Below are positions 1-11,720 of a DNA stretch of 64,000 nt, piece after piece; position 1 is the first letter of the stretch; each line of letters starts with the position of its first letter. The stretch spans positions 96,967,501-97,031,500 of the forward strand of contig NC_091254.1 in assembly GCF_042477335.2 (NCBI RefSeq), in the 5' to 3' direction. Source of the DNA: Ovis canadensis (Eukaryota; Chordata; Mammalia; Artiodactyla; Bovidae). The translations under genes and the position numbers were made by a program. Below the pieces are notes generated by a model that saw only the letters and a program-made list of their open reading frames with translations, made no database searches and was not told the DNA's origin.

Positions 1-58
1 CATAAAGTTCTCTTGGTAGGAGAAGCGCCTGGTAAATGGCCACTTTATGATTAATGGC

Positions 59-129
59 GCATGGGTGGTGCAGCCGTAGAACTCCCACCTGCCATGCGGG
101 AGGCGCAGGTTCGATCCCCGGCCCATGCA
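59..129 (+). pseudogene. tRNA-Gly(GCC)-like relic
   Basis: The 71-base stretch aligns end to end with mammalian tRNA-Gly-GCC: the acceptor stem GCATGGG/CCCATGC pairs fully and the anticodon loop carries GCC. The pol III A box (66-76, TGGTGCAGCCG) and B box (108-118, GGTTCGATCCC) fit their consensus. Against a working gene, there is an A-C mismatch in the anticodon stem, two mismatches in the T stem and a changed D loop. The first TTTT downstream is near 247, too far for normal termination. I read it as a decayed tRNA copy. Whether it can still be transcribed is unknown. Confidence 0.6.
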
Positions 130-343
130 GCCTCAACATCCGCTTACAGTCATATGATTAACGTTCTCCAGGTCACTACCCCCATACAACACTAACCATC
201 ACAAACTACTGTAGAAAGAACACTGGACAACACTGAATTGTCTTGCTTTTGACATCAGCTTGATCTGTGATTCAGGGCACATTTCTGTCACTTCTCTCAA
301 TCTCTGTTTCTCCTAGTTAAAACATAGGGTAAGCCTGCATAGA

Positions 344-575
344 GCTTCCCAGGTGGCGCTAGTCTTAAAGAACCCACCTGAGGAAATGCGGGAGACATAA
401 GAGACGTGGGTTCGATTCCTGGGTCTGGAAGTTCCCCTGGAGGAGGGCCTGGCAACCCACTCCAGTATTCTTGCCTGAAGAATCCCATGGACAGAGGAGC
501 CTGGTGGGCTACAGTCCATGAGGTTGCAAAGAGCCGGACACAACTGGAGTGACCTTAGCACGCAGGCATGCACAA
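344..575 (+). mobile_element. Bov-tA-type SINE, sense
   Basis: The tRNA-like head (CTTCCCAGGTGGCGCTAG, 345-362) leads into the usual body with the 'CACTCCAGTATTCTTGCC' block and ends with a diverged 'GTTGCAAAGAGCCGGACACAAC' type tail. It is near full length and moderately diverged. Confidence 0.85.
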
Positions 576-968
576 GCCTTCGCGTCCTTTAAGTGCTTTC
601 CTAGAATTAAAATGTCATTCTTGGCTACTTTTGTCAGCGTTCCCAGTCTCTGAATAGCACCTAGACGGCTCACATCTTTTATGTGAGGAAGGTGAAGAGA
701 CTCACACGATGCTGTTGCCGTCAGCGGGAACATGACAGCTTCTTGCCTTTGCTGTTTGCTCCACATTTTCTACAGACCTGTAGCAGAACCGATCAATACA
801 GAATCAGTGCATGGCAGTTACAGTGAGGTAAGCTGATGGGTCCTGGGAGAGATCCAAATTTGAGAAGCAAACATACACGTAAGGGAAAAAAAAAACTACT
901 TTCATTCAATCATAAGCATAATTTATATCAAATATCAGGTACTAAGTTTTTGCTTGCTTGCATGTGTC
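576..968. other. Intergenic, nothing recognised
   Basis: No gene, RNA or repeat family is recognisable. There is a short A-run near 886. Confidence 0.5.
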
Positions 969-1187
969 TGTGCTAAGTTGGTTCAGTCGTGTTGGACTTT
1001 TTGCAACACTATGGACGGTAGCCCGCTAGGCTCCTCTGTCCATGGGTTTCTCCAGGCAAGAATAGTGGAGTGGGTTGCCACGCCCTTCTCCAGGAGATCT
1101 TCCAGACCCAGGGATCAAACCCATGTCTCTTAAGAGTCCTGCCTTGGCAGGCGGGTTCTGTACCTCTAGCGCTTCCTGGGAAGCCCC
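969..1187 (-). mobile_element. Bov-tA-type SINE, antisense
   Basis: The reverse-complement signature is clear: the 'GGCTCCTCTGTCCATGGG' block lies near 1030 and 'CTTCCTGGGAAGCCCC', the reversed head, closes it at 1187. Confidence 0.85.
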
Positions 1188-2699
1188 TTGCCAGGAACCA
1201 AGTCCTGGAATCATGCAGCAGTCCACCCAGACGACTTAAAGAATAAGCCCTTGGGCTTCTGCTGAATGACGTGAGGATCAGCCCCTTGAAAGTTCCCAGA
1301 TGTCCAGAGTTTGATGTGACGCAGAGGGTGGAGAGGCACCTCCTCATGCCCTTGAGGGGCGCTGGGTCTGATGGAAGGTTGAACTTTCCCAGGTTAAACC
1401 AAGCGACATCCTCAGCGTCATCTCTATGCCAGCTATCCCGAGAGCACTCTGGATTGGAGCCTTACTCAGAAGCCATTTTTAATTTTAGCATCTGGAGAGC
1501 TGGGAGCCTTCCAAACCAGCAAGTCAGGCTTTATTTCTGTTGAGCGTCTTTCTTTCACTTATTCCTGTCCTTATGCATTTTTTAAATAAGCAGCGGGAGC
1601 AATCAGGTAATGCTTGCAACACCCTGGTGGTCGAAAACCACCCCTGGGAGAAATCACCTGGCAAATTAGGTGTATTTTCCATCTTCCACATACCCACAGG
1701 TGACAGAGTCACCCCATGTGTCTCCAAAATAACAAGCCCACACCTTGTCATTTCAAATCATCTCTCCTCTCACTGCATCCAAGAGAGATTTGAGCCTCTC
1801 AAACCCCGCATGAAGTTTTCAGGGTTACCTCACCAGCCGGTACCTCTATCCTCAGTTCAGCCTGCTGTTTGTGGTGAATGGTCATATAAGAAGAGGAAAT
1901 GGGATTGGGGAGGGAGCAGACGGGGAGGGACACTAGTAGGTGGATGATGAAAGGAGAAACGAAAATCATTAAGAAGCACCCTATGCCCGGCGTCATGCGT
2001 ACAAAGGCCAGTGCAGAATCTGACTAATGCAAGGTTTCACGCTTCCAGATTCTGTGTCATGTCTCAGATCTGGGGAAACCGAACAGCACCCCTTGCAGCC
2101 CATCCGTTTACCTCTTCTACATCTCAGATTTCTCTTCTGAAAAAGGAGGATCGATCAGGTCCCTTTGGTTCTAAAAGTCTGAGTTTGTGCTGCCTTTGGA
2201 AAGCTCATGCAAAGAACGAACTCGACATTCCTCATTACCCACAAATCTGGGGTGATCGATCACCTGACAGAAAAGCCATCCTCGGGTCCCCTCCCAGCCC
2301 AGCTGCGGACAGCACATTGGTGCTCTCCGTGTCGTATCGCTGAGACTCGACCCGCCGGGGCTGTCAGTTTTTGCCCTGTTTCTTTAGCTTTTCCATCAGC
2401 ACAGTTGCTCAAATTGACCCTCATTGACATCTTTCCTTGTCACCAGAATCTCATCTGCCTCCTTACTGTCCTCCTCTAATTGATAACTCTCGCCCTCCCC
2501 CCAGATCCTTGGGTTCTGTATCTGCAGGATTCAAGCAACCACAGATGGAAAGATATCCAAAACAATTTCCAGAAGTTTCCAAAATGCAAAACTTGAATTT
2601 ACTGCCTAGCAACTGTTTACATTGCATTTACGTTATATTAGGTATTGTAAGAATCTGGAGGTCATTTAAAGGGTACAAGAGACTGTCATCTGCAAATAC
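1188..2699. other. Intergenic, nothing recognised
   Basis: Open frames up to 135 codons occur (for example 1540-1947 +), but none resembles a known protein or has coding context. No repeat family was recognised with confidence. Confidence 0.5.
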
Positions 2700-2727
2700 T
2701 GGGTTGACCAAAAAATTCGTTTGGGCT
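2700..2727 (+). mobile_element. Mariner-like terminus, solitary
   Basis: TGGGTTGACCAAAAAATTCG followed by TTTGGG resembles the terminal repeat of a ruminant mariner/MITE family. No matching inverted end or internal sequence follows, so this is a fragment or a chance match. Confidence 0.4.
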
Positions 2728-3839
2728 CTCTATGCCCTGCCCCCCTCCACAAAACCTGAGTTTCTGAGTCCAAATGCAGGTTATCCTCCTCTCAGACCCT
2801 AGGAATGTAGGGGAAAAGGAGACTGAAGGGGTTAAAGCGGAACCTCAGGGTTTATCCATCCCATGAGCAGACAAACGAACCACAAAATGAAGCTGATCCT
2901 CTGTGGCTCTGACTTGAAGTCCCTCTGGTGTTCAGAACCTCAGCTTTCTCACATTTGTATTGCTCATGTATTTCTTACGTTTATTTATGCACCTTACTAA
3001 CCCCTGGCAAGTCAAAACAACTATGGAACATCAGAGGACTTGCCCTGGTTGGCCTCCCAGAAAGAAAAGAAGCCTAAATGACTACCTCCAGTGTTAGATG
3101 ACAAGGACTACAACACAGATGCTTAGGTAAGTGCAGAAGAGCCAGCTACTTGTGGACTTCGGGCAGATTGAAGGATGATCCAGAAGAGACGAGAGATTTC
3201 AACTGAGACTTAGCAGAGAGGCATGGCAGGTAGGCGTGCAGAAATACAAAGCTTATCGTGTGTTTAGGGGAAGTACTGAGTCATTCACCTCACCATTATG
3301 CTGCACTTAAAACATGAAGAAGCTGAATGTTCAACATAGTTCCAAGCTAAAAACTGTGGTTCAAAGTGATTCGGTCCTCCCGTATGAAAAAATGAGACAA
3401 AGCCTTAACCTGTTTAATATTCTTACTCATTTCTTAATGATCTCCAGCTAAATGTTCTTTAACTTACCTTGGCTTCCGTTTTGTGGAACCGGAAGCATGT
3501 GCAATTAATCAGCCTATGGGGGAGGCAGCGGAAATCAAGGGCTTCTTTCATTCTGTCAGTGCTGGTCCTGCCAGGGGCCGCCCCAGGTTCTGTGCCCTTT
3601 TTCTCAATATTCCCTCAGCTTCTTTTCATGAGTTTTCTCATCCTGCATCCCACAGCTGGCTGCTGACATCATTTCCTCTGGCTTTTGTTCTCTAATGAGG
3701 TCGAGGTCTGTCTTTTGAGTTCTCTGCTCCATCTGCCTGGTGTTAACTTGCCGCGGAAGGTAGGGTTCTGATTAAGGGCCATTCAGCATTAGGATAAAAA
3801 ATTCCCTTCTTATTTTCCCCTATCTTTTAACACATGGGC
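2728..3839. other. Intergenic, nothing recognised
   Basis: Mixed-composition DNA with short open frames only. No repeat or gene is supported. Confidence 0.45.
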
Positions 3840-4046
3840 TCAGTCACTTCAGTTGTGTCTGACTCTCTGCGACCCTGTGGACTGTAGCCCGCCAGGCTCC
3901 TCTGCCCATGGAATTTTCCAGGCAAGAATCCTGGAGGTGTGTTGCCATTTCCTTCTCCAGGGGATCTTCCCGATTCAGGGGTTGAACTCACATCTTCTGC
4001 ATCAGCAGGGGTATCCTTTACTGCTGAGCCACCCGGGAAACCCCCA
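3840..4046 (-). mobile_element. Bov-tA-type SINE, antisense
   Basis: Runs from 'CAGTCACTTCAGTTGTGTCTG' type sequence, through the 'CCAGGCTCCTCTGCCCATGG' block, to 'GAGCCACCCGGGAAACCC'. Confidence 0.85.
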
Positions 4047-4519
4047 AATTCAGGTTAAATCCACTTGAAACCCACCTCAAATTCCTAAGTAGCTGTACCT
4101 GTGACCTCACTGATATTAGGCAGGACTGGGGAGGTAGAAGAGGAGAGATACTTAAAGCTTTAGAAGCCTTCCCACTGCAACCCTTTGTGATGGTCTTGGG
4201 AAGCGGTCTCTCCTTTTGCGCAGGGTGGAGTTCAGTCTGTGTGGACACTGTGAACTGTGCTCTCCCATAAAGATGAGTTGCCACTGGAAAATCTGTTTCT
4301 TTCTCAAGGTCCTGTATTCTGGTGTCTAGTCTTTGCATTATAAACCTGGAATAGCAGTGTGACGCTCTGTAGTCTGTAACAATGCTGGTGATTTGCCATG
4401 GTACCTAGCAGGCTCTACCTGATGGAGATGTGAACGTGTAGTAGGTCGAGTGACCAATATTTGACAGCGTTAGTGCAACAAGAAAGCCTAGTTAAATTCA
4501 ATGAACGCACGTAGGTCGT

Positions 4520-5035
4520 CCTCAGATGTCCAACCTCATCTGCAACCATTCTTCCCTCCTTCTATCTTGAACAGAGTTCTGCATCTATCCACGTGCTATA
4601 CCCATCTCGCTTGTGTGGCATTGCCCCAGAAGTCTTCTAAACTCTCACTGCCTACACAAACTTTCTCATGATACAGATATAGCATCACTTGGTCAGTGAT
4701 GACTTCCCAAAACTTAGAATGGACTGACTGCCATTCCATACCACCTGAGTGGGTAGGTAACTAACTGAGAAAAACCCATACAATATTAAAATTATCTGTT
4801 TGGGCACCTTCCTTCTCTAGCAGATTATAAGCTCTTTATATTATTTTAGACTTTTGCAATACATGATTATAATATCTCAAGGGGTGGTCTTTGGGCTACT
4901 ATATACAGAATACATTAAAAACCCCAAAGATTGCTACATTTTCTCTTTCACTTCTAAATTTGTGTCCCCAAGCACCTTGCATAGTTCCAGTGGGAAAATG
5001 GGTGCTTAATATATATTAGTAGATCTGACTTGAAT
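4520..5035 (+). repeat. L2-like ancient LINE remnant
   Basis: Pyrimidine-rich text, then 'AGCACCTTGCATAGTTCC' and 'GTGCTTAATATATATTAG', resembles the L2 3' end that normally reads 'GCACATAGTAGGTGCTCAAT'. It is highly diverged and its boundaries are approximate. Confidence 0.4.
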
Positions 5036-5599
5036 AATGAGCTATGTTATAATAGGACTGTATTATATCAATAATTAAAGTTTTAGTCAAATCCTGTAAT
5101 AAAGAACAAGGCTTAATTCTCCCTAGAGAGGGCACCAAGCCCTTGAAAATGACAAGATTAAAGGTTTATTAATATTGCAGGAACTGTGCAATCATTAACA
5201 TTTATCTGTGATGGCTCCTATTTTTAATGCTATGTCACTTTAGGACTCAACATGTCAGCCCTATGAAATTCAATTTTCCAGTTATTTGATGCTTATTCAT
5301 TGGGTGACCATTGGAGAGAAATAATAGCAAATATGGAGCTTTGGGAAATTATGATCATTCCTTCTCTAAAATAGTGAAATCCTTTAGAGAAAGGACAAGG
5401 AATAACTAAAGAGCATCCTTAAATCAAACAAAAGGTATGTATACTTGAGGGAAGAAACCTGAGTTAAAGGACGATACTTAAGTACATTTAACAGAAACAG
5501 TCACATAGTCAGGGCAATAATCTCTTAAAAAGAAAAATCTAAAATTATGATAATCACTAGCGAAATGTTGAGTGTGACCATAAAAATAACAACTGTTAG

Positions 5600-5835
5600 A
5601 AATAGGTCTTGTATACACAGGGAGCCCAGCCTGGTGCTCTGTGATGACCTAGAGGGGTGTGATGGGGAGAGCCCCCTAGAGGGAGGCTCAGGAGGGAAGG
5701 GACATATATATATCTATATACATATACACATATATACATATATATAATTATGACTGATTCACGTTGTTGTATGGCAGAAACTAACACAAAACTGTAAAGC
5801 AATTTTCCACCAATTAAAAAATAAATTTAAAAAAG
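5600..5835 (+). mobile_element. Ruminant L1 3' UTR fragment
   Basis: It carries the typical 'GGTGCTCTGTGATGACCTAG' block, a TATA/CATA-rich microsatellite (5703-5745), then 'GTATGGCAGAAACTAACAC' and an A-rich end. It is strongly 5'-truncated. Confidence 0.75.
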
Positions 5836-5990
5836 AAATAGTTTTTATATAATGGGAAAGAATCTAAAAAAGAAACATTTTATATATGCTATATATTATG
5901 CATATATCATATATATATGAATCATTTTGCTGTACACCTGAAACTAATACAGCATTGTAAATCAAGTATATTTCAATAAAAAGTGGGTTG
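5836..5990 (+). mobile_element. Second L1 3' tail with AT-rich stretch
   Basis: AT-rich sequence (5880-5920) precedes 'TGCTGTACACCTGAAACTAA' and an AATAAA at the 3' end. This is another short L1 terminus in the same orientation as its left neighbour. Confidence 0.65.
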
Positions 5991-6970
5991 TGTTTTTTTT
6001 AAGAAATAGGTTTCAAACAAAGTCACAGAGATGACAACACAGATTATTCCCCTGTCATCTGTTTCCACACAGCAGGATGCTATCTGCTTTCTTGCAGGGG
6101 AGTAGCATGTCACTTCTAGAACCCAGAATTCCCTTGCAGAGACTCCACTATGGGGATACACATTTACCAAGAGCAGGTGACATCAGATGATTAACTGAGC
6201 ACAGGCCTGCCTTCACCACTGGGGTCTCTCACGCTGCAATTTCTATTCAGTCTGCTCTTCAAGGAGAGGTATTTTCTGGAAGCTACCAGTCGACAGACCC
6301 CACACGCAAATGCAGGCTTTACATTAGGTCTCATATAAGCTTTTCTGCTTAGAGGAAAATTGTATTACTGAGCATTTAATTTTAGCAAAATCCCTCATCT
6401 GTTTGATATCCCATCTACATAGATGTTTATTAAACTGCAAGGCCAAAAGTATGTGACACTGGGGTACAGATTTGTTCAGATCGAGGCGTTCAGTGGAATC
6501 TTTATATAGTGCAGAGCATTCATCAACAGTAGCCTGTGTTCATTATTCAACTGATACTTGTGATTTCTAGCTCAGGAAAGTAAACATTCTCAGCATCTAC
6601 AGTACTTCATCAAGGTGGGTTCAGCTGTTGACATCGGCACATATTCCAGCAGATGAGTTTGAAATATCACCACAATCAAGAGAAAGGAGAGGTGCCAGCT
6701 GGGCATTCAGGAAAAGTCTTTATCACGCTCTCTCAGACTTCTCTGTGTGCCTCTGAGCTGCGTGCTCTGAATCTGTCCTCCCAGACAAATTCAGCCATAC
6801 CCCACAGACAGGCCCCTACACGGACAAAGAGAGCCAGTATTAAAATAGCCACATTAGCCAGACCACAGTAGAGCCCTTGGAGGAGGCCTGAGGAACGGGA
6901 ACAGACGTGAACAAGCATAATCTAACCGCAACACGAAATATACATAAACAGTTCATACCTGTGTAGCCAG
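5991..6970. other. Intergenic, nothing recognised
   Basis: No coding signal stands out and no repeat family was identified by eye. Confidence 0.45.
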
Positions 6971-7712
6971 CTAAATCGTAAAATTAAAAATAGGGCATGG
7001 AGATTCCTTAAAAAAAAAAAAAAACTCAGAATAAAACTACCATATGACACAACAATCCCACTCCTGGGCATATAACCGAGGAAACCATAATTGAGAAAGA
7101 CACCTATCCCCCAGCGTTCACTGCAGCACTATTTACAATAGCTCCTAGATATCCATGGATGGATGAACAGACAAAGAAGCGGTGGTCCATACAGACAAGA
7201 GAACCTTACTCAGCTATTAAAAGGAGGGCAGCTGAGCCCCTTCTGAGCTAGACAAACCTAGAGCCTTTTCTACAGAGTGAAGTAAGTCAGGAAAAACAAA
7301 TATCACATGTTAAAGCATATACATGGAATCTAGAAAGATGGTACTGATGAACCTGTTTGAAGGGCAGGAAAGGAGACACAGGCCTCGAGAACAGTGGGGG
7401 AAGGAGAGGGGCGAACGGGGAGAGTAGCATGCACACACACTGTATATGCTGTGGAGCATAGCACGCACACTCACTGAAACATGTATACACCACTGTATGG
7501 AAACGAGATAGCCAGTGGGAGTGTGCTGTGTGACGCAGGGAGCTCAACCCCTGTGCTCCGTGACAACGAGGGGTGCGATAGGGCGGGAGGTGACATGGAG
7601 GTTCAAAGAACGAAGGGACACGTGCAGACCTATGGCTGACTCATGCTGCTATACGGCAGAAACCAGTATTATAAAGCAATGATTCTCCAATTAATGTAAA
7701 CCTTAAAAAATT
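6971..7712 (+). mobile_element. 5'-truncated L1 (ORF2 end plus 3' UTR)
   Basis: After an A-run, the sequence follows the end of L1 ORF2 ('CAATCCCACTCCTGGGCATA', then the 'GGATGGATGAACAGACAAAG' region). It continues into the 3' UTR with 'CTGTGCTCCGTGACAACGAG' and a terminal 'AAACCTTAAAAAATT'. Indels have destroyed the frame. Confidence 0.8.
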
Positions 7713-7905
7713 AAAGAGTTAGCTTCATACCTTTCCATTTTTAGAATTAACTTTTAAACTATTGCTTTACACAATTTTAAACTATTACTTTTAAGAATAT
7801 GGGAGTAGCATTTAAACCACATAAATAGCTTAGATGCGTTCCTGCTAATTTAGGATCACTCAAACATTTCAATAGAGCAAGTACCCTAAAAATAACTACC
7901 CACTC

Positions 7906-7945
7906 AGGAGAAGGCAATGGCACTCCACTCCAGTACTCTTCAAAT
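7906..7945 (+). mobile_element. Short SINE scrap
   Basis: 'GGAGAAGGCAATGGCACTCC' followed by ACTCCAGTACTCTT is the middle of a Bov-tA body with neither end. Confidence 0.6.
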
Positions 7946-7996
7946 GGAACTTCCCTGGGCTTCCTGGTAATTTATGAGGTAATTTTTTTCAGCTAG

Positions 7997-8205
7997 CTCC
8001 CCTGGTGGCTCAGACGGTAAAGTATCTGCCTACAGTGCGGGAGACCTGGGTTCAATCCCTGTGTCGGGAAGATCGCCTGGAGAAGGAAATGGCACCCCAC
8101 TCCAGTATTCTTGCCTGGAAAATCCCATGGATGGAGGAACCTGGTAGGCTACAGTCCAAGGGGTCGCAAAGAGTCGGACACAACTGAACAACTTCACTTC
8201 ACTCA
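7997..8205 (+). mobile_element. Bov-tA-type SINE, sense
   Basis: It has an intact head-to-tail arrangement, from 'CTCCCCTGGTGGCTCAGACG' to 'CGCAAAGAGTCGGACACAAC'. Confidence 0.9.
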
Positions 8206-8279
8206 CTGTTCAAATAAAATGGTTGCTGAAGAGGGAAGTTACCAAGAGGACACAGTTTAGAATCAGAGAGGTGGGTGAG

Positions 8280-8430
8280 GACACCCTCACCCCTGGGTGA
8301 GTCCCAGGATCTGTATCCGCAGAACCTGAGCTCCTCTCTCCTCCTCTATCAAACAGATGCAACAATATGATCCGTGGGGCTGATGAAAAGATCAGATGAA
8401 ATTCTCCATATAAAACTTCCCAGGACAGAA
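8280..8430 (+). repeat. MIR-like SINE remnant
   Basis: The order 'cctgagctcctctctcctcc', 'ctatcaaacagatg' and 'gatgaaaagatcagatgaaa' matches the MIR core and tail ('cctcagtttcctcatctgta', 'gaggattaaatga'). Confidence 0.45.
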
Positions 8431-8540
8431 TGACTACTGCTACTGGAGACCACTTTCAAAATCCAAGTGTTAAAAGGTAATTATATTGTTAGTTTTATAC
8501 CCCGAAGTGGCTCTAAACACTTCTGTCCAATTGTTATGAA

Positions 8541-8608
8541 AGAAAAGAAGGAAGAGAGAGAAAAAAAAAAAAGAAGAAGAAGAAGAAAGAGAGAAAGGAA
8601 GGAAGGGC
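8541..8608 (+). repeat. Purine-rich GAA/GGAA microsatellite
   Basis: An almost pure A/G run on the plus strand, with a (GAA)n core near 8571-8586 flanked by GGAA motifs. Confidence 0.8.
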
Positions 8609-9137
8609 GGAAACAATGATTTCATTGTCCATAATCAAACAAAATCCTCTCTCTACTCCCACCACAGTGTCCCCTGCTGTTCCTTCCTGGAAAGGCAACT
8701 CTGGCCTTCTTCCACCATTTGTCCTGCCCAGCTATACTGTAGAAGTTTCCCCCTTTCCTGAATCTATAATGAACTTCCTGACCTTACTGACTTAATACTT
8801 TCAGATATGCCCTGAAACAGGAAATAGGAATAAGTAGAGAGAAATAATTAAGAAGAAAGCTTGACAAAAGGGAGAGAGAGAAGTAATAAAGCGTAACATC
8901 ACTGAATAAAGGAATCTAAAATTGCTTGGTGAACAGAAAATCATTGTAGGTTCTATATATACTTGTTAAAGGTGAGAGATGTGAATTCATACCAAATGTA
9001 CACATACTACCATATGTATACACAGTACTTTCTGCTGGGTACACGTCTCATTAAAATGAGAAGCATATGAATCTTTTGTATAAGTGAATGACTTATAAAT
9101 TACCTTTGACCTCAGGAATTTATCAATCTTTTTATAC
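8609..9137. other. Intergenic, nothing recognised
   Basis: AT-rich sequence with no supported feature. Confidence 0.45.
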
Positions 9138-9228
9138 AAATCTCATGGACAGAGGAACTGGTGGATTGCAGTCCATGGGGTCGCAAAGAGTCGGGAACGA
9201 CTGAGTGACTAACACACTAACACACATT
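9138..9228 (+). mobile_element. Bov-tA 3' fragment
   Basis: Only the last third of the SINE is present ('CTCATGGACAGAGGAACTGG' to 'GGGTCGCAAAGAGTCGGGAA'), ending in a short TAACACAC repeat. Confidence 0.75.
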
Positions 9229-9413
9229 TATACATATCAATAGTCATTTGTATCAGAGGTTTCAAAGCTTCTTAAAGATGAAGTCAGAAAGAACGAAACA
9301 GTATTCAAATTGTCATTCTGACAATTTTTGCAAAGTATCTTTTCACAGAAGGTATTGGAGTGATCCTGCCGCTTCTTTTAATCACGTGATTCAAGAACTG
9401 ACGTCTGGAACTG

Positions 9414-9716
9414 TCTCGGGTTGTTGTTTTTTCTAGCGTGCTGCAGTTGTCTTTCTGTTTAATCTTGGCTATGCTGGGCTTTGGCGGCTATGTGGCCTTT
9501 TCTCGAGTCGCCATTAGTGGGGGCTACTCTCCTGTCGCCCAGCGCGGCTCTAGGGTGTGCGGGCTTCAGCAGTTGCGCTCCAGAGAACAGGCTCAGTAGC
9601 TGCGGCGCACAGGGCTTGGCCGCCCCGCGGCGGCATGTGGGACCCAGGTATCGAACCCGTGTCTCCTGCATTGGCAGGCGGATTCCTTACCACGGAGCCA
9701 CCAGGGAAGCCCCAGG
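9414..9716 (-). mobile_element. CHR-type cetartiodactyl SINE, antisense
   Basis: GC-rich body with 'GCATGTGGGACCCAGGTATC', 'CTGCATTGGCAGGCGGATTC' and the reversed head 'CCACCAGGGAAGCCCC'. The perfect 11-bp direct repeat GTCTGGAACTG at 9403-9413 and 9717-9727 brackets it and is an excellent target-site duplication, which fixes the boundaries. Confidence 0.85.
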
Positions 9717-9808
9717 GTCTGGAACTGCCAAGGCCCTTTTGTTGTTCTTACATGAGGCGTGACTGCAGAGGAAAGTGGTTGGAGACTGTGTCTCCTATAT
9801 ATAGATAA

Positions 9809-10014
9809 GGCTTCCCTAGTGGCTCAGACAATAAAGAATCTGCCTGCAATGCAGGAGACCTGGGTTCAATCTCTGGGTTGGGAAGATACCCTGGAGGAGG
9901 GCATGGCAGCCCACTCCAATATTCTTGCCTGGAGAATCCCATGGACAGAGGAGCCCGGCAGGCTACAGTCCATGGGGTCACAGAGAATCAGACACGACTG
10001 AGCAACTAAGCACA
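9809..10014 (+). mobile_element. Bov-tA-type SINE, sense
   Basis: It is full length, from 'GGCTTCCCTAGTGGCTCAGA' to 'CAGACACGACTGAGCAACTA'. Confidence 0.9.
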
Positions 10015-10760
10015 ATGTTGAGCAAGGCAGAGGAAGAATCAGGATGAACATGGCCCTGGGAATGTTGCTGGAAGCAACATGAAGCTCCTTTGCTGGATGC
10101 CATATTTTTAGTTGCAAACCCAGGAAATTAACTTTGCTGTTTAAAACATTTCGAGATGGGTTTTCTATAACATGCAGCACAAAAAACATGCCCAAATGAT
10201 GCACATTTAAATAGCTATTTTCTCAAGACATGTTTGGGGGTTTCAAGGAGAGGCTTTGAGTCATCCACAGAGAGCCTTAAAAAATATGAACCACCGCAGA
10301 GATACAACAGGAAGTAATTTCTCACTTTATAAAACATTCATGATGGGCCTCCGATGAATGTGATCCCTCCTGGTGCACTTAAGGTGGGAGCTGACTTGTA
10401 AGCGCTTAATGTTCTTCTCACGAGGAAGTATTAATAGTCTTTGCCTCTTCGGATTTTACAGCTTCTAAAGCTGTTTGAGGTGTATTATCTTACTCAATCT
10501 AGGAAACCCAAAGAAGCTCATGTTGGCCAAGATCCCAGGAGTGTAATTTTAGGAAGAGTTGACGTCCGTCTCAATCGGTCTGACACCGATATTGATCTAG
10601 TCTGCAGTCGCCACCGTCATGCGAGTACCATCCATTCAGAATAGCCACACCCCACCACTCCCCGGTCAGTCTTCTAGCACAAAGCAAACCCGCAGCGTTT
10701 TCTGTTTGATTGCCACTGGTTCAGTAGCCCTGTTGCCACTGGGAAGCTTCTATCCTTATT
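10015..10760. other. Intergenic, nothing recognised
   Basis: No gene or repeat is supported in this stretch. Confidence 0.45.
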
Positions 10761-10764
10761 GGGA

Positions 10765-10920
10765 GATAGATTGGGTGTGAAGCTGCCCACAGGTACTAAG
10801 TACACCACTTTTGGAAAAGTTACTTAAACACTTCAAGCCTCTGCTTTTTTGTGTGTGTGAAAGTGGAAATGATAAGGACCCACATCACAGAGTTTTGAGC
10901 TCTAAGATAATTCCTTTTGC
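10765..10920 (+). repeat. MIR-like SINE remnant
   Basis: 'AAAAGTTACTTAAACACTTC', 'AAGCCTCTGC', a GTGTGTGTG insertion and 'GTGGAAATGATAAGGACCCA' follow the order of the MIR core. Confidence 0.45.
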
Positions 10921-11340
10921 GTTCTTTTAGCTACCTGTGACTTGTCTTACCCTCTTCAAGTCTTTGTTTGTAAAAATTGGTGTATTTCCCTCCTTTAAAA
11001 AATGTTATTAGTTTGATCACTTTATTCCCAAGCTTAAAGTCTTTAAGTGATTACTTGGTCCTAAAGAATGAAGCCCAAACTCCCCATCAGGACTTCGAGG
11101 ATGACCCCTGAGCTGGCCCTGAACCACCTTTTCACCTGCAGCCCCTCCCCGTCGATGGGCATCAGGTGTGATGATGCCCAGGACGGCCTGAATCCTGAAT
11201 GCGCCCGCGTGTGTCATCCACCTTCAGTCAGGCTTCTTCCTGCTGTAGACCCTGACCTCCCATTTCTTAGAGCATTTACTTTAGAAAACCTCTAAATTCT
11301 TTCTCTGAATCTTTACGATGTATGCAAATCTTTTTAAAAA

Positions 11341-11554
11341 TGTTATTTAGTTGCTCAGCTGTGTCCAATGCTTTGTGGCCCCATGGACTGTGTAGCCCGC
11401 CAGGCTCCTCTGTCCATGGAATTCTCCAGGTAAGAATACTGGAGCGGGTTGCCATTTCTTTCTCCAGGGGATCTTCCCGACCCAGGAATCAAATTCAGGT
11501 CTCCTGCATTGCAGGCAGATTCTTTACATGGCCGAGCCACCAAGGGGACCCCGT
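11341..11554 (-). mobile_element. Bov-tA-type SINE, antisense
   Basis: Full-length reversed element, ending with 'CCGAGCCACCAAGGGGACCC' at the reversed head. Confidence 0.9.
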
Positions 11555-11720
11555 AGGTCCTTCCCAATAAAATGGAAATACCTGTTTAATATTTCAATAT
11601 TTTTCCTTAGTGAATTTTAGACATTAAATAAAGCAGCTGTTGAAACAAGATTTGGGGTTGTATGTAAGCAAAATCCCACCTAGCCCGGAGACACAGATGC
11701 TCAACGAAAAGCAAAAGTGC

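Noticed and set aside
1540-1947. 135-codon open frame, plus strand
   Set aside because: No homology or coding context, and a competing frame lies on the other strand.
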